A stretch of 64,000 nt of DNA, taken from NCBI GenBank assembly GCA_011109175.1, contig RDEW01000024.1:241199-305198 (forward strand). The letters are read 5' to 3'. Source of the DNA: Dicyema japonicum. Lineage: Eukaryota > Dicyemida > Rhombozoa > Dicyemidae. Positions 21,521 through 32,915 of the stretch are shown piece after piece. Numbering within the stretch: the first letter of the stretch is position 1; the number at the start of each line of letters is the position of its first letter. The notes below the pieces were generated by a model. That model had not been told where the DNA came from. It saw only the letters and a program-made list of their open reading frames with translations, and did no database searches. A program made the position numbers and the translations under genes.

Positions 21521-22877
21521 ATGGTGTTGTGTGATATTCCGCCTGATGATTGGAGACCAGCGACTGTAACGTTTGAAACAAAGTTTCTTTTTAAATATTA
21601 ATGAAACAGCTTAGGAAATATAACGTTTGAGCTATATTGGGAATACGCCCTCAAGACTTGCAAAAACTTTGCACAGCTAACAAAAATTGGTTATTACAAC
21701 GGAGTCACATTCCACCGAGTCGTCAACAACTTCATCATCCAAAGTGGAGACCCATCTGGTACTGGACGAGGTGGAGAATCCATTTATGGGGAGCCTTTTG
21801 AGGATGAGATCACTGGAGACCTGAAGCATACCGGAGCAGGCATTCTTTCAATGGCGAACGCTGGGAAGGACACAAATGGGTCTCAGTTTTTTGTGACCCT
21901 TTCTCCTTCTCAGCGCCAGCGCCCATCCTGAAGGATGGTGGAGAACACATTTTGAACTCATAAAACGTTGGAAAGAGAAACCAGGTCGTATAGTTTCAGT
22001 AAAATAGAGATTCAAGTAATCATCTGAGGCCCAAAAAAGGATTCCCTCCACAAAAACAGTTGAAGGATATAGGAAGGAAGTATAAAAACATGTCTATCAA
22101 TACCTAATGAGGCTCAAGCCATAATCATCTACACAATCGTCCATATCCTCTTTTGAGGCAATTTCAAGCGTAAACAAGCCTTATTTCCTTAATGAAATTC
22201 GTTCCTTACTGGCAGTCGCTGATAGTATGTTGAAACGTTTAATCCATCCCAAAGCCATGTTTTTATTTTCATAGTTATAGAATCGTTATGGAATCGTCTC
22301 AATTCTAACAGTTATCAATTAAAAAAATTTGAAAGAACGTAACGAAAGATTACCTATTGCAAAACTAAAAATAGAAAACCGTGGAGAAGCTCAGTCTTTA
22401 ATTAGACTTGGTTTTAATATTAGTTTCTCACAAGTCACAGTGAATGGTTTAAAAAACCTGAAATCCAATGCTAATGCTTTCAGTTATTTGGTCATATTGC
22501 GCGTTTCTGCAAAAACGTTTAAAGATATTTGATTTGCTCAGGAAACCACAGGAAGTCGGATAGTCAACCTGACTTAAGAACTGTAAAAATTGCATAATTT
22601 GTGGATTAACTAACAACATGGCTAACTACGGAGGTTGCTCTTGTGCAAAGCAGCTAATAAACTCGAGATGGATAAATTCTTAAATCAAGGTAAACCTCGC
22701 AATGAAAATGTTGCTACTATTAAAGACTCCTGGCGGAGATTTTCGCACTTGGATGGACGACACACTATCTTTGGGAGGGTGGACTCGGGAATGTCAGTGG
22801 TGAAGAGAATTGGTTTGGTGGAGACAGATCATAACAACAAACCAATAGAACCAATTGTTATTAATAAAGCTTACTGA
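21521..22877 (+). pseudogene. PPIL1: PPIL1-type cyclophilin, interrupted by a LINE fragment
   Basis: Spliceosome-associated peptidyl-prolyl isomerase. Exon 1 is 21521-21582 (MVLCDIPPDDWRPATVTFET). A 27-nt GT..AG intron (21583-21609) restores the family's ETxxG junction. Exon 2 runs 21610-21913 with FELYWEYALKTCKNF, YNGVTFHRVVNNFIIQSGDP, ANAGKDTNGSQFFVTLSPSQ. The catalytic FHR arginine and GSQFF are present. At 21914 the frame leaves homology and stops at once. Homology resumes exactly at 22746 with HLDGRHTIFGRVDSGMSVVK and ends NKAY-stop. The two halves give the full family length (about 165 residues). The position normally occupied by Trp before LDG is His here, at the breakpoint. No GT donor exists at the break, so I read an exon insertion, not an intron. 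Confidence 0.8.
21914..22745 (+). mobile_element. LINE ORF1 (gag-like, CCHC) fragment inside PPIL1
   Basis: The 832-bp insert contains a 67-codon frame (22329-22532: RLPIAKLKIENRGEAQSLIR). Adjoining frames show zinc-knuckle text: C..CFQLFGHIARFC near 22475, then ICSGNHRKSD, then C..CGLTNNMANYGGC near 22590-22640. This three-knuckle layout is typical of ORF1 in jockey-like LINEs. I see no target-site duplication, so the insert ends may be decayed. Confidence 0.65.
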
Positions 22878-24010
22878 TTTTGATTTGTTGATAATTTTCG
22901 TTTTTATATTTTTTTAATTTTACAAATTTAAAAAATTGATAAAATATATAATTAAGTGCCAGCAGTTAGCTGATAGATTCTTAAACATGCTTCGAAAGAC
23001 AATACCTAGAAAAACAATAAATAATCTTTTACTAAGAAGTACACTATTTTGAAAGATTCAAAAATTGTCAACCGTCTTTTAAAGGTGCACATAAAATAAA
23101 TTTCCAATGCTTGAAGAGAAGTTGGTTGAATGGATAGAGAAAGTAAATTCTAAAGCAGTGCTTCTCAGACTTTTTTTCATGCCGCACACTTGGCGTAAAA
23201 AACCTTAAATTTATTTTTCAGGAAGTTAATTAGAAGTACTGGAGACGATCTTGAGGATATTCGTAAACGCAGAAACAGAGCTAGATGTCGACTGGGAGGA
23301 TAGTCGAGTGTAGGCACGAGCGAAACCCTAGGCATTTTACGTGCTTATGGCAACGCGGGAGTGCTATTAACTAACTAATTAGAAGTATTTAAAATACACC
23401 TTATTTATCGTTATTTTTTAATTATGTTACGGCAAAGATTATCAATGTTAGGTAAATAAGACAAATAAGATAGCTTTAAAAAATAACTTATCCATTAAAA
23501 AATTGGAATACTCGGAATATCCATAACATAAAAACAATACATACATTTCATGTCAAAATTATAGATAGTTTTTGAAAAAAAGCGAACAATGGTGAAAAAA
23601 GGTCTGGCTCTGATAATCAATGGATTTAGTCCCCTTGGCACTGAGCTCCACAAAAATGAGTAAACCACAAGACGCCATGCTAATTAAACGTCATAGTGAG
23701 ATTTTTAGCGTAACGCTTTAGAATTTTTTTGAATGATTCGCCAGCGATCCAATCGTATTCCGGAAATGCTCTTATGGAATTCTAATTTGTTTAACATTTT
23801 TTCATCTTCAAGGGTGATCCGGATGAGCAACCTTGTTTCCATTGTAATTCCCGGTTATTTACAAAACGCTGTGTCTTCAAGTTAAATAAAATGATCAAAA
23901 TAGTTGAAATCTTTTAAAAGCAAATTTTTCTCAACGAAAATTTTTAACTTTAAATATGCCAACGAAAATTAGTTAGCAATAGTCAAATTCAATATCTCAA
24001 TATTCTGTTG
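22878..24010. other. No gene; hAT-like terminus and repeat S
   Basis: At 23157 begins cagtgcttctcagactt..tgccgcacacttgg, which looks like a hAT left terminus, but I found no matching right end. At 23235-23375 lies repeat S (shared with 13245-13400). The rest is AT-rich. Confidence 0.4.
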
Positions 24011-24014
24011 GGCC

Positions 24015-24255
24015 TCGTAGCACCATGCTTCTCGTGACGTCTACTCATGAGACGCTGAATGCTTGGCCGATATTCAAGAGGATATATCTCAACAACGCAC
24101 TGAGAGACTATTTCGCTCGTTGGAGAGAAAACAAACAAATTTACTTCGAAGGCTTGCTTCAAAGAAATGCGAGCCCCGAGAAGGATTCTGGTTGAGGTAG
24201 AGGCTCGAAATTGTGGTGATCAGAGAAACACCTTCGCTATCCTGGCATCTAACTG
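24015..24255 (+). repeat. Dispersed repeat T
   Basis: The block gaaggcttgcttcaaagaaa..ggttgaggtagaggctcgaaattg recurs at 36415-36490 (aaaggcttccttcaatgaga..gttgagacagaggctcgaaattgg). The reading QEDISQQRTERLFRSLERKQ just upstream suggests a TE coding scrap. The family is not recognised. Confidence 0.4.
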
Positions 24256-25090
24256 GCATCTTGACGTCATATATAATATTTTATTCCAAAAAATAAATAT
24301 TGAGTAATGGCAAGACCATTCGCTTCCTGGCTAATATTAGTAGAGTGTGCAGAAATACCTAATCCTTTATTACTGATATATTCAATTTTTCGTTTTTTTC
24401 TATTTTATATGGTATATCTAGGACTAGGAAGCATAGGATTGGAAAAGAGGATGTTGTCTGACACCAAGTTAAACGTGGACCAAGAGAAATTACTGAATAC
24501 TGAAAGCTAATTTGAAGGAGAGAATAACTACCTTTGAAAGGGCTTACTTGGAATGACCAGTTGTTGATTGACCCAATTGAAGAGTTCAGGCATTTCGAGG
24601 CAAGTCCATATTACTTTAACTCCCCTCACTATGAGTCTTCTACTTATGCGATGGATTAACAATCACACAATGATGCCCACAAAAATTAAACATTAAAGTC
24701 TATAAATGAAATTTTAATATCGAAGATAAATTAGCATTTTCCCCGTTTTGCTAAATGTACGGCAAAACCGAATACTTATATACCATAAAAACGGTATTTA
24801 ACAAAAATGAAACCAAAATTGGGTGGATATTCGCAAGGAGGTAGTAATATTGATGACCTTGTACTGTAAGGAGCCAAACGAAGAGTTTGTCTAGGTTTCA
24901 TCCATCATGAAACGAATAGATATTTCATTCAATAAGGTTACAATCTCAACTTTCAAAACAATAAACCACTTAACTAACAAATTTATTAGCTAAATACAGT
25001 GAAGTCTCTCTAATTGGCCAATTTTTAAAAAAACTAATCTTTTTCAATAATTTTATTTAAAAATCAAAATTTCAAACTAAAAATATTACC
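24256..25090. other. No gene recognised
   Basis: AT-rich. A 67-codon frame at 24307-24510 is hydrophobic in the middle but has no known motif. Confidence 0.3.
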
Positions 25091-25094
25091 TAAA

Positions 25095-26310
25095 ACATAG
25101 ACGCTCGAAGGACTCACCAGCTTCGTACAGACAATATCCATCTTGTGTGCCACCTTTAAAATCCTGGATAAACTCATTCTCAATCAGATTAAACCTTACC
25201 TCGAAACGTATCCTTCCAACATGGTTTTAAGAAGGCTCGTTCCACAACTACCCACCTTACCTGCCTCACAAAATTCATCAAAGAAGGCCTTCAACACAAA
25301 CCTCGGCATCAAAAGACCATTATGTGTTCCATTGACATGTAGAAGGCTTTCGACTCAAACCGAAGAAACTGTTCACTAGGAAGATCTATGGCTCTAAGAT
25401 TCCCAACTACCTGAGAATTTGAGTCGCTAACTTCTTTAACAGACGAAGAGGAAAAGTAATCTCCCATTCCACATCTTGAATCATTAAATTTCTACCGAAC
25501 GGGGTTCCGCAAAAATCCCCCTTCTCTACTATTTTATTTAACCTATTCATGACCGACATGCCTTCTTACAGCTGCGACGATACCCTATCCTTGCTTACAC
25601 CGACGACTTAATCCTGGGAACAAGAGACCAGTGCATCCACACAGCGGGTACCCGCTTACAAGATTCACTGGATAACCTAAACTATTGGCTTGCGAGGAAC
25701 CAACTACACACAAGTCCTGAAAACTCGTGCTCAATGATCTTGATATCCAATAGAAGAATGACTAACTCGGGGCCTCCATTGACCCTAAATGGAATAACAA
25801 TCCCCTCCACAAATTCAACCAAAATACTGGGGGTCACATATGATTCACTAATGACTTTCAGCAAACATGTGAGCAACATAATCTCCTCTTCCAGAGAAAA
25901 TTAAACTTTGTAAAAACGCTATTTGATACTACAAGAGATGGTTCCACCCAACAATAGATCACCTCTACTACCAATACATACTTCACGGCATGGGGTACTA
26001 ACATATCCTACACCAACCTAAAGAAATTAAACTCCTTCCAAGAGACAGTAACAAAAACCCTACAAAGATCCTTCTCGTCGTCATTAAAACCAACCCCATT
26101 CGAAACTTGTGAGGAGAACGGGAGCTCAGCCAAAACCCTTAAACTCCGAAAAGTGATTCGTCCATACAGGAGTGTGTCGGCACTTGGGAGGAACACAGAG
26201 GAAAGATAAGGCGGCTGCTCAAGGGGCCGGGATCATCTGACGGCCCCTACCTTCCTTTGATTTGTCGGTGATTCTCGGTTTTTAAATTAAAATTAAAAAA
26301 AGTACCCAAA
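25095..26310 (+). mobile_element. LINE B, frameshifted RT to 3' end
   Basis: RT text through several frames: KILDKLILNQIKPYLE, HGFKKARSTTTHLTCLTKFI, MCSIDM.KAFDS, LPNGVPQ.SPFSTILFNLFM, SNRRMTNSGPPLTLNG and TKILGVTYDSLMTFSKHV. The C-terminus reads GGTQRKDKAAAQGAGII-stop. The YADD box is damaged (YTDDLI-like). The tail ttgtcggtgattctcggttt is shared with 16600-16640. A distinct subfamily from LINE A; inactive. Confidence 0.75.
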
Positions 26311-27210
26311 TGTTTCAAATTCCCAAATTGGCCACAAATAGTTCAGAACAATTTGGGCAATTTAATGGACTTTACTGTATACGGTTACCCGACCATTAGC
26401 GTCACTATATTTTTAAGGGTAAAAAAAAAACAAAAACAAACTTTCTTAAATTTTCTCATTTTCAGCACCTCCTCTGAAGACTTGGATTGAGAAATGTCGT
26501 GTTAGAGGTAATGGAACATGGAGATTGTCCGTATAATGATAAATGTAGGTATTATCAAAGATATCGGGTCTTCAATTCCTTCTTCATAACAAAGAGTTTT
26601 TAAAGATTTCAGAAAAAATCGTCATTGAAGTAATTACCGACATCATTCATTGATGTAATTTCAGGTTCTGATGACCCCTACTGGAATATGGGTAGAAAAT
26701 CCTGAATCAGCTCTTCCATCTTGGTCTTTAGGATAATGAAAATCCAATTTCATTGTGAGTTTCAGAATGTTTTTTTTATCCAAAATTATATTCACCCTTA
26801 TCCGAATATTAATAAACAGAAAGTGACGTTATCGATCAGGAAAGTACGCTATATTATTTTTAAAAATTCATAACAATTAAAATAATAACAAACCGTTCAA
26901 AACTTCTAAATATTTCTTTCAGAAAAAGTGGTCGCTCATTGAGAAAACGCATTTCTCGTGAAGATTTGTAAGGAAATGCACTCTATAAACCACTCCTTTC
27001 CCCTTTATCCTTTTTTGCTCAACGCGAAAAGCGATCCAATGTACTACGCAATGTTCAATAACTCTTGATGTTTCAACGGCTACTGGCGAAAAAAGTGAAC
27101 TACTCACCGTGACATTTGTGTTTATTTTTCTTATTTATAATTTAAGTAAAAATAATTTAATTAATTTATTAACCACATATACACGAGAAAGAAGTTAACC
27201 GTATTTTGCC
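26311..27210. other. No gene recognised
   Basis: AT-rich sequence with short frames only (26008-26196 and 26919-27107 minus). No domain, repeat or splice pattern that I can support. Confidence 0.3.
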
Positions 27211-27214
27211 GCGT

Positions 27215-27530
27215 AGAGCCATGTGGTGCTGCGTGGTTAATTGGTTTAAATTTTCTGTCTGCTTGTCTGTACCTCCTCTCTCTTCCTAATAGAGTGGCGT
27301 CATGTGATCCACCTGTCTAGGTGACGTCCAGTGCCAGGCCGGCATGAAAAAGGATCATTTGCTCTTCCCCACTCCACTGGAGGGGCTTCCACAACTGCAT
27401 GTAATGGACGACCTACCCTTTATGCTGATTCCGGATGGACTCTGTTTCTGTAGAAGTGGATACTGGATACACTTAATTAGTTCTTTACTTTAACTTCTTT
27501 CTCGGTGTATCCGGGGTTAATAAAGAAAAA
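27215..27530 (+). mobile_element. SINE A, sense copy
   Basis: Runs from the head gtggtgctgcgtggttaatt (A-box-like TGGTTAATTGG) through agagtggcgtcatgtgatcc, ccaggccggcatgaaaaagg and cactccactggaggggcttc, to the tail ttctttctcggtgtatccgg followed by ggttaataaagaaaa. It faces the inverted copy that starts at once at 27535. Confidence 0.8.
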
Positions 27531-27534
27531 AGAA

Positions 27535-27850
27535 GTTAACAGTGAACAACTAGTTAAGTTAATCCAGTTTCCACTGTTACGAAAACTGTGTCCTTCAACG
27601 TCACAAAGTCCATCCGGAACCAGCATAAAAGGTGAAAACGTCCATTCCTTGCAGTTGTGGAAACCCCTCCAGTGAGTGGGGGAGTATATAATCCTTTTTC
27701 GTGCCAGCCTGGAATTGGGCGCCACCAGAGACTGGTTAATCACATAACGCCACTATAGTAGGAGAGGAAAAGGAGGAACAAACAAAACATACAAAAACTT
27801 AAACCAATTAGCCACGTAGCAAAACATGGCCAAACACGCAACGAGGCGAA
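27535..27850 (-). mobile_element. SINE A, antisense copy of an inverted pair
   Basis: Reverse complement of the same element: gtccatccggaaccagcata, tgcagttgtggaaacccctc, cataacgccactatagtagg and the head rc ccaattagccacgtagc. Together with 27215-27530 it forms a tail-to-tail inverted repeat of about 300 bp per arm with almost no spacer. Confidence 0.8.
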
Positions 27851-28115
27851 AATTATTTTTTACTTTAAAAAATATTTCTTCGATTTTTTAATTAAAGATA
27901 AAATTTTAAAATAATTAATTTAAATCTACAAATTAATAAATAAAACAAAAATTAGATAGAAAAAAATAATTAATTTTAAAATTTAAATAAAATCAAATAC
28001 TACAACTCAACATTCATTGTGGTGGACTATTAATGAGCAGACAAAACAAGCACAAATCTATATATAAAAGACAGAAAGGTAGTAATCCCCATTAATCATA
28101 GACGCACTACTAAAA

Positions 28116-30580
28116 ATGATGAACTTCAACACTATCGTCGATAATATTACTTCTATTCATCCGCAATGGAAGATTCTCATATACGACGATTTTTCCAGAC
28201 AAATAATTGCTCCCCACGTGTCCCTTAAAGAACTGCGAAGATTAGGAGTGACTTTACACCTGTACTTGTCATTCAAAAAAAATTTAGTGGCCTGTATGAG
28301 AACAGAGAAGCGGTCCCTGAGGTGTTGGCCATCTACTTCGTACAGCCTACTGAGGAGAATATAACGAAAATCTGCAACGTTCTCCTTATAAATTAAACCA
28401 TTCTAGGATATGAAAAAGGGAATGTATCAGAAATATTATCTTCATTTCACATCTTCCATTTCTCGCAAAAATTTAGAATTCCTTGCTGACTCGACCATCC
28501 GATCATCAACCGACCACCTTGTCTCAAAGGTAATTATTTTATTCAAAAATTAAAAAAATTATTTTTAATTTTATATTTTTGTTTTTTTTCAGGTTTTTGA
28601 CCAATATTTGAATTTCATGGCCAAAAGTTCAGATTTGTTTACTTTGGCTGAAGCGCAGACGTCCAACATGTCCCTGTTCACTCTCAACAATCCTACTACC
28701 TCTGACACTGTCATAGAAAGTTCGCTAAAATCAATTGTTGAGGGACTACTTTCATTCTTTGTGACTTCTGGTTGTTTTTCGTTGTATTTTAGCCTCTATT
28801 CCTATCATTCGTTGTTACTCTTCGTCAGAAATTTCCGCCAAATTTCGACCTTGTTGGACGAGAAGTTTAGAGATTCCTTAAGTGATACTCGTAGCTGTGT
28901 TTTTGCGTGTGATCCTGTATATGGAACTCCCATAAGGTTACTTTATATTTATTTTTTCAGTTTCCAACGTCCTTTATTGCTCATAGTGGACAGAGCTACA
29001 GATGTTGTTAGTCCTCTTCTCCATTCTCCACCTATGAGGCCTTACTTCACGATGCCTTGGTACGTCGAACTTTTGACTGATTAGGAGTACAACAATAACT
29101 CTGTCAGACTCCGTGACGTTAACGGAAAGAACACATCGACGCACGTGCTTGATGAGGACGACGCTTTTTGGTGTGAAAGCCGACATTTGTAGAGATCTGT
29201 TGGAATTTGTAGGAAAATTGACTCTGTGGCTGGAAAAATGAACGAAAGACTGTCACAAATCAAATTAGAGGAGGAACGACTTAGGGAATTTACTGTATTT
29301 GCTTGATTCATCTCTTAGAAGCAAAATTCAGAAAAGCAGGGTGATCTGGTGGGTGACAACATGTCCACAGTAAAGTATTACTGTCTGTTTATTGTGGGGA
29401 TCTGACTGATTTGCTTGGAAGGAAGAAGCTGGTTGAAATGCACACTGAAATTGGTTCATGCCTGTTAAAGCATATTGAGGTTTCTATTTGCTTTTGCTTG
29501 TGAACCTGTTGCAACATCTAACGCGGCGAATTCTGGATTTTTAATTGTTTTCAATTTTATTTATTTTTATCTGCTACATATCAACATGACTAAATTATAA
29601 TATGGTGGCGAACCTTTTAAATACATTATTTTAATTTAATTTTACTTGTGTTTACTAATCTTATTAAATACACTAATTTTAATTATTTTTTGTCAGCCGT
29701 AATAAATAAACTTTCTGTGTAATTAAAGCTTTTTTTTCTACTAGCGAATCATATTAAATACATTATTTTAAATTAATTTACATTTAGGCGCGAAAATTGA
29801 ATGTTTTCTATGATACGGAAAAAAATTACAAAGATTGCGTTCATTCAAAAGTAATTCAATAATTTATTTTATAGGAAAAGTCCCTGTTGGCTTTAATGGA
29901 GTCAATCGATGGTGGCAATCAGGCTGACTTGCACAGATTCTTAGCTATCTGTTCTCTGTGCGACGACTCTATCACTCAATCAGAGATACAAGAAGCTGCT
30001 GAAAAGTTTAATATTCCGCAGAACCAATCAATCGCCTACATTCGTAAATTTAAGTCACATGCCCGCCTATCATCCATGTCCTCCACTTCGCAGTTTGACA
30101 TCAAAAGTGTAGCTGGAAACGTACTCGATAAACTCATCACCGAGGGGGCTCGGTTTTTGGGGGATCAAAAGAAAGTATAATTTATCGAAAAATCTTTAGG
30201 GAGTTCCTTTGATTGATATGATTGACAAGTTGATCGACCCCCCTCCTCAGAACTCTGTTTTGCAGTTTGACCCCAAATCGACGAAGGTTTCGAACGAAAA
30301 GTATTTTGGAATTTTTATTTTTTAGAAATCTTCTCAAGAAAGTGAATTTTAGTGAGGTTAACCTAATTTGAATTTTTTAATAGATTGTCGTTTTTGTGAT
30401 TGGCGGGGGATGCTATGTTGAATATGAGGCTATTTCTCGCTATAAAATCAGACGGAATAAAAATATTATTTATGGATCCACTGTCTTGTATCCCCCAATG
30501 AATTTCTTGAACAGGTGAGGGAGTTGGCTTAATTTAGCTTAATAAATTGGGAGAGGCCTACTCTGCAAGTAAATGAATGA
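28116..30580 (+). CDS. SCFD1: SLY1/SCFD1, Sec1/Munc18 protein
   Basis: SM protein that binds syntaxin-5-type SNAREs in ER-Golgi traffic. The ATG at 28116 opens MMNFNTIVDNITS, then QWKILIYDDFSRQIIAPHVS and ELRRLGVTLHL. Later exons give AIYFVQPTEENITKIC, VFDQYLNFM, SFQRPLLLIVDRATDVVSPL, TYEALLHDAL, LLGRKKLVEMHTEIG, KSLLALMESIDGG and IVVFVIGGGCYVEYEAISRY. Introns: 28262-28287, 28379-28406, 28530-28592 (63 nt), 28771-28792, 28937-28960, 29060-29084, 29295-29318, 29480-29787 (308 nt), 29851-29874, 30175-30199, 30301-30325, 30357-30383 and probably 30515-30537. All others are 22-28 nt. Single-base phase breaks lie near 28850, 29030, 29170 and 29390. If the last intron is not spliced, the protein ends at a TGA at 30516. 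The last large exon is copied at 39186 and 45850. Confidence 0.88.
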
Positions 30581-31124
30581 TTATATTTATTAACAATAAA
30601 TTTTTGATGTTATTTGATTTATTGGAGATGACGATTTGTTGAAGGGAGTGAGAGTCTATGAGGACAGAGTATACCAAGTGACTTGTGAGTTTCCTGAGAA
30701 GGGTTTATTCAGTGTAAGATGGTTATTTATTGAATTATCTATTGTTTTTTATTTTTGACAAATTTTGGTTTAAATAACAATTAGTTAATGTTTCTAGTTA
30801 TGAAGACTTTTGAATTTTCTATAAGTGATCTTTATTCAACATTTATAAACATTCATAAATGAAGTTATTTTTATAAATATTTTGATTATATTAATAACAT
30901 ATATTTATTTAATATTTTTGATATTATGGGTCAAAATTAAAATTCATATTGGGCGAGTATTACGGTAGAGATATAAACTGTGCAGCATTACATACATTAT
31001 TTGAAAATATTACTGATGTTAAATATTTTTGTGTAGAATTGCTCATGTTATATCTGGGCTTGATATGGAAACGTGTATATCGTTTACAATCTATATTTCT
31101 GTAGCGGTTGTTATTAGGACAGAT

Positions 31125-32109
31125 ATCAGTTATAGATATGCCATTGCAGAATTGCCAACAGAAACAAATGCCGCTGATTTATTAGAGAGACGTATGTTAA
31201 ACTACAAATATCATTCAAAAACAGACATGTGACTTTTAATCATGCGCAAAGAAACTTAGAATTCTGCTGTTACAATAGGCGCCTTTGACTATTTTGTTTT
31301 GTATAAATTTTAATAAACAGTTCATTAAATACACAAAAATAGCAGGCAAGGAATATTTACATTGATCAGTCAGAAATGTGAAAAAATATGTTGCGTAACT
31401 TTGGTTATATCTTTGTAAAATAATTTGAGTCAGATTCCCCATATTTAAATATAAGAATCCAAAATAGGGATTCATTTAAATTAACAGTGCCTAAATAGAT
31501 CTTTGATACTTGCTTGGTAAGAAGAATTCATAAAGATGCATTTAAGTGAAGCTAGTTAAATAGTTTTGATTTTATATTTTCGATATTCTTTGTAAAATTT
31601 TAATTGAGACGGTATTATGTTGAAGATATGCATTTTCTATGATTGCAATTAAAACGTTATTAAGGATGGAATGAAGTAAATCAAATTCATTAAAAAATAG
31701 TTTTGACATTAATGACATATTTATCATATTTTCGGTAAATTTTAAAATTCACATTTGACAAGCATTTTGTTTAAAATATAAACTTTTAAAGAGTAATTGT
31801 ATTTTGGTAAACTACTCAATATTTGGCCTCGCATATCGAAATATAGATCAAGCTCTACGTAGGGAACCTTAACGGTTTGAACATTGTATTAATTTATTAA
31901 ATATATTAAAGGAGGCATTGGAGGAAGATCTGCTACGATTCTTCGATTTTTACGTTCATCGACCAGTTATTCGCCTAATGATGGAAACATATTATACTTT
32001 TGTGGGTTTATTTTAGATATGCCTTTGCCGAATTTCCGACGGAAAATGATGCGGGCGAAGTAATAAGGAAACATGGAGTTATTAATAATTTATTAATCTT
32101 AGGATTGTA
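31125..32109 (+). pseudogene. RRM-like coding scraps, repeated
   Basis: At 31128-31232 the frame reads RYAIAELPTETNAADLLERR. At 32015-32109 it reads RYAFAEFPTENDAGEVIRKH, then GVINNLLILGL-stop, preceded by a TTTTAG acceptor-like run. The pattern resembles the RNP1 strand and second helix of an RRM (aromatic-A-F-x-E-F, then xxDAxxxI). Eroded versions recur near 32755, 39790, 40762 and 46945. I cannot find the RNP2 half, so this is either one exon of an amplified gene or chance similarity. Confidence 0.3.
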
Positions 32110-32645
32110 AAATTGATTTCAAAGGGAGACAGATCATTATTAACTATGCAAAAAGATATGGTTTTCTTGAATTTATTAGATTTTTAGCTCCAAGAATAGC
32201 ACATAATAAATATTATGCATGGAACTTTTACTGTTTATTAGTTTTGATTCTATATTTTCGATATTCTAATAAAAATTCTAATTGAGACGGTATTATGTTG
32301 AGGATATGCACTTCATAAGATTGCAATTAGAACGTTATTAAGGATGGAATGAAGTAAATCAAATTCATAAAAATATTAGTTTTGACTACATTAATGACAT
32401 ATTTATCATATTTTCGGTAAATTTTAAAACTCACATTTGACAAGCATTTTGTTTAAAATATAAACTTTTAAAGAGTAATTGTATTTTGGTCATCTACTCA
32501 ATATTTGCACTCGCATATCGAATTATAGAACAAACTCTACATAGGAACCTTAACGGTTTGAACACTGTATTAATTTATTAAATATATTGAAGGAGACATT
32601 GGAGGAAGATTTGATACAATTCTTCGATTTTACGGTCATCGACAG
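31558..32645 (+). repeat. Internal direct duplication (about 400 bp, two copies)
   Basis: 31558-31965 and 32236-32645 are near-identical: ttgagacggtattatgttga, aaacgttattaaggatggaa, acatatttatcatattttcg, ccttaacggtttgaac and gaggaagat. They are spaced about 680 bp apart, with an RRM-like scrap between them. Confidence 0.85.
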
Positions 32646-32915
32646 GTTGGAAACTTTATTCACTCACAGAATTTATTAAAGAGGAAGAAGACCCATTTTT
32701 TGATTTATATAATCATTAACTAGCAATTCGTCATTTGAAAAAGGCTGGTAATTCGTATACTGAATTAGCAACAGACATATATTCCATCTATTCGCTGGTA
32801 AAAAAACGAGGTTTGTAAAAATTTATTAATTTTAGATTTTTCAAATTACCGATTATTTTTAAGGTTTTCTCATTTCTTGTAAATAACAGGTTTTCTTATA
32901 TATGTTATGTTTTTA

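Noticed and set aside
23157-23600. A complete hAT element from the cagtgcttctcagac terminus
   Set aside because: No matching inverted right end or target duplication could be found.
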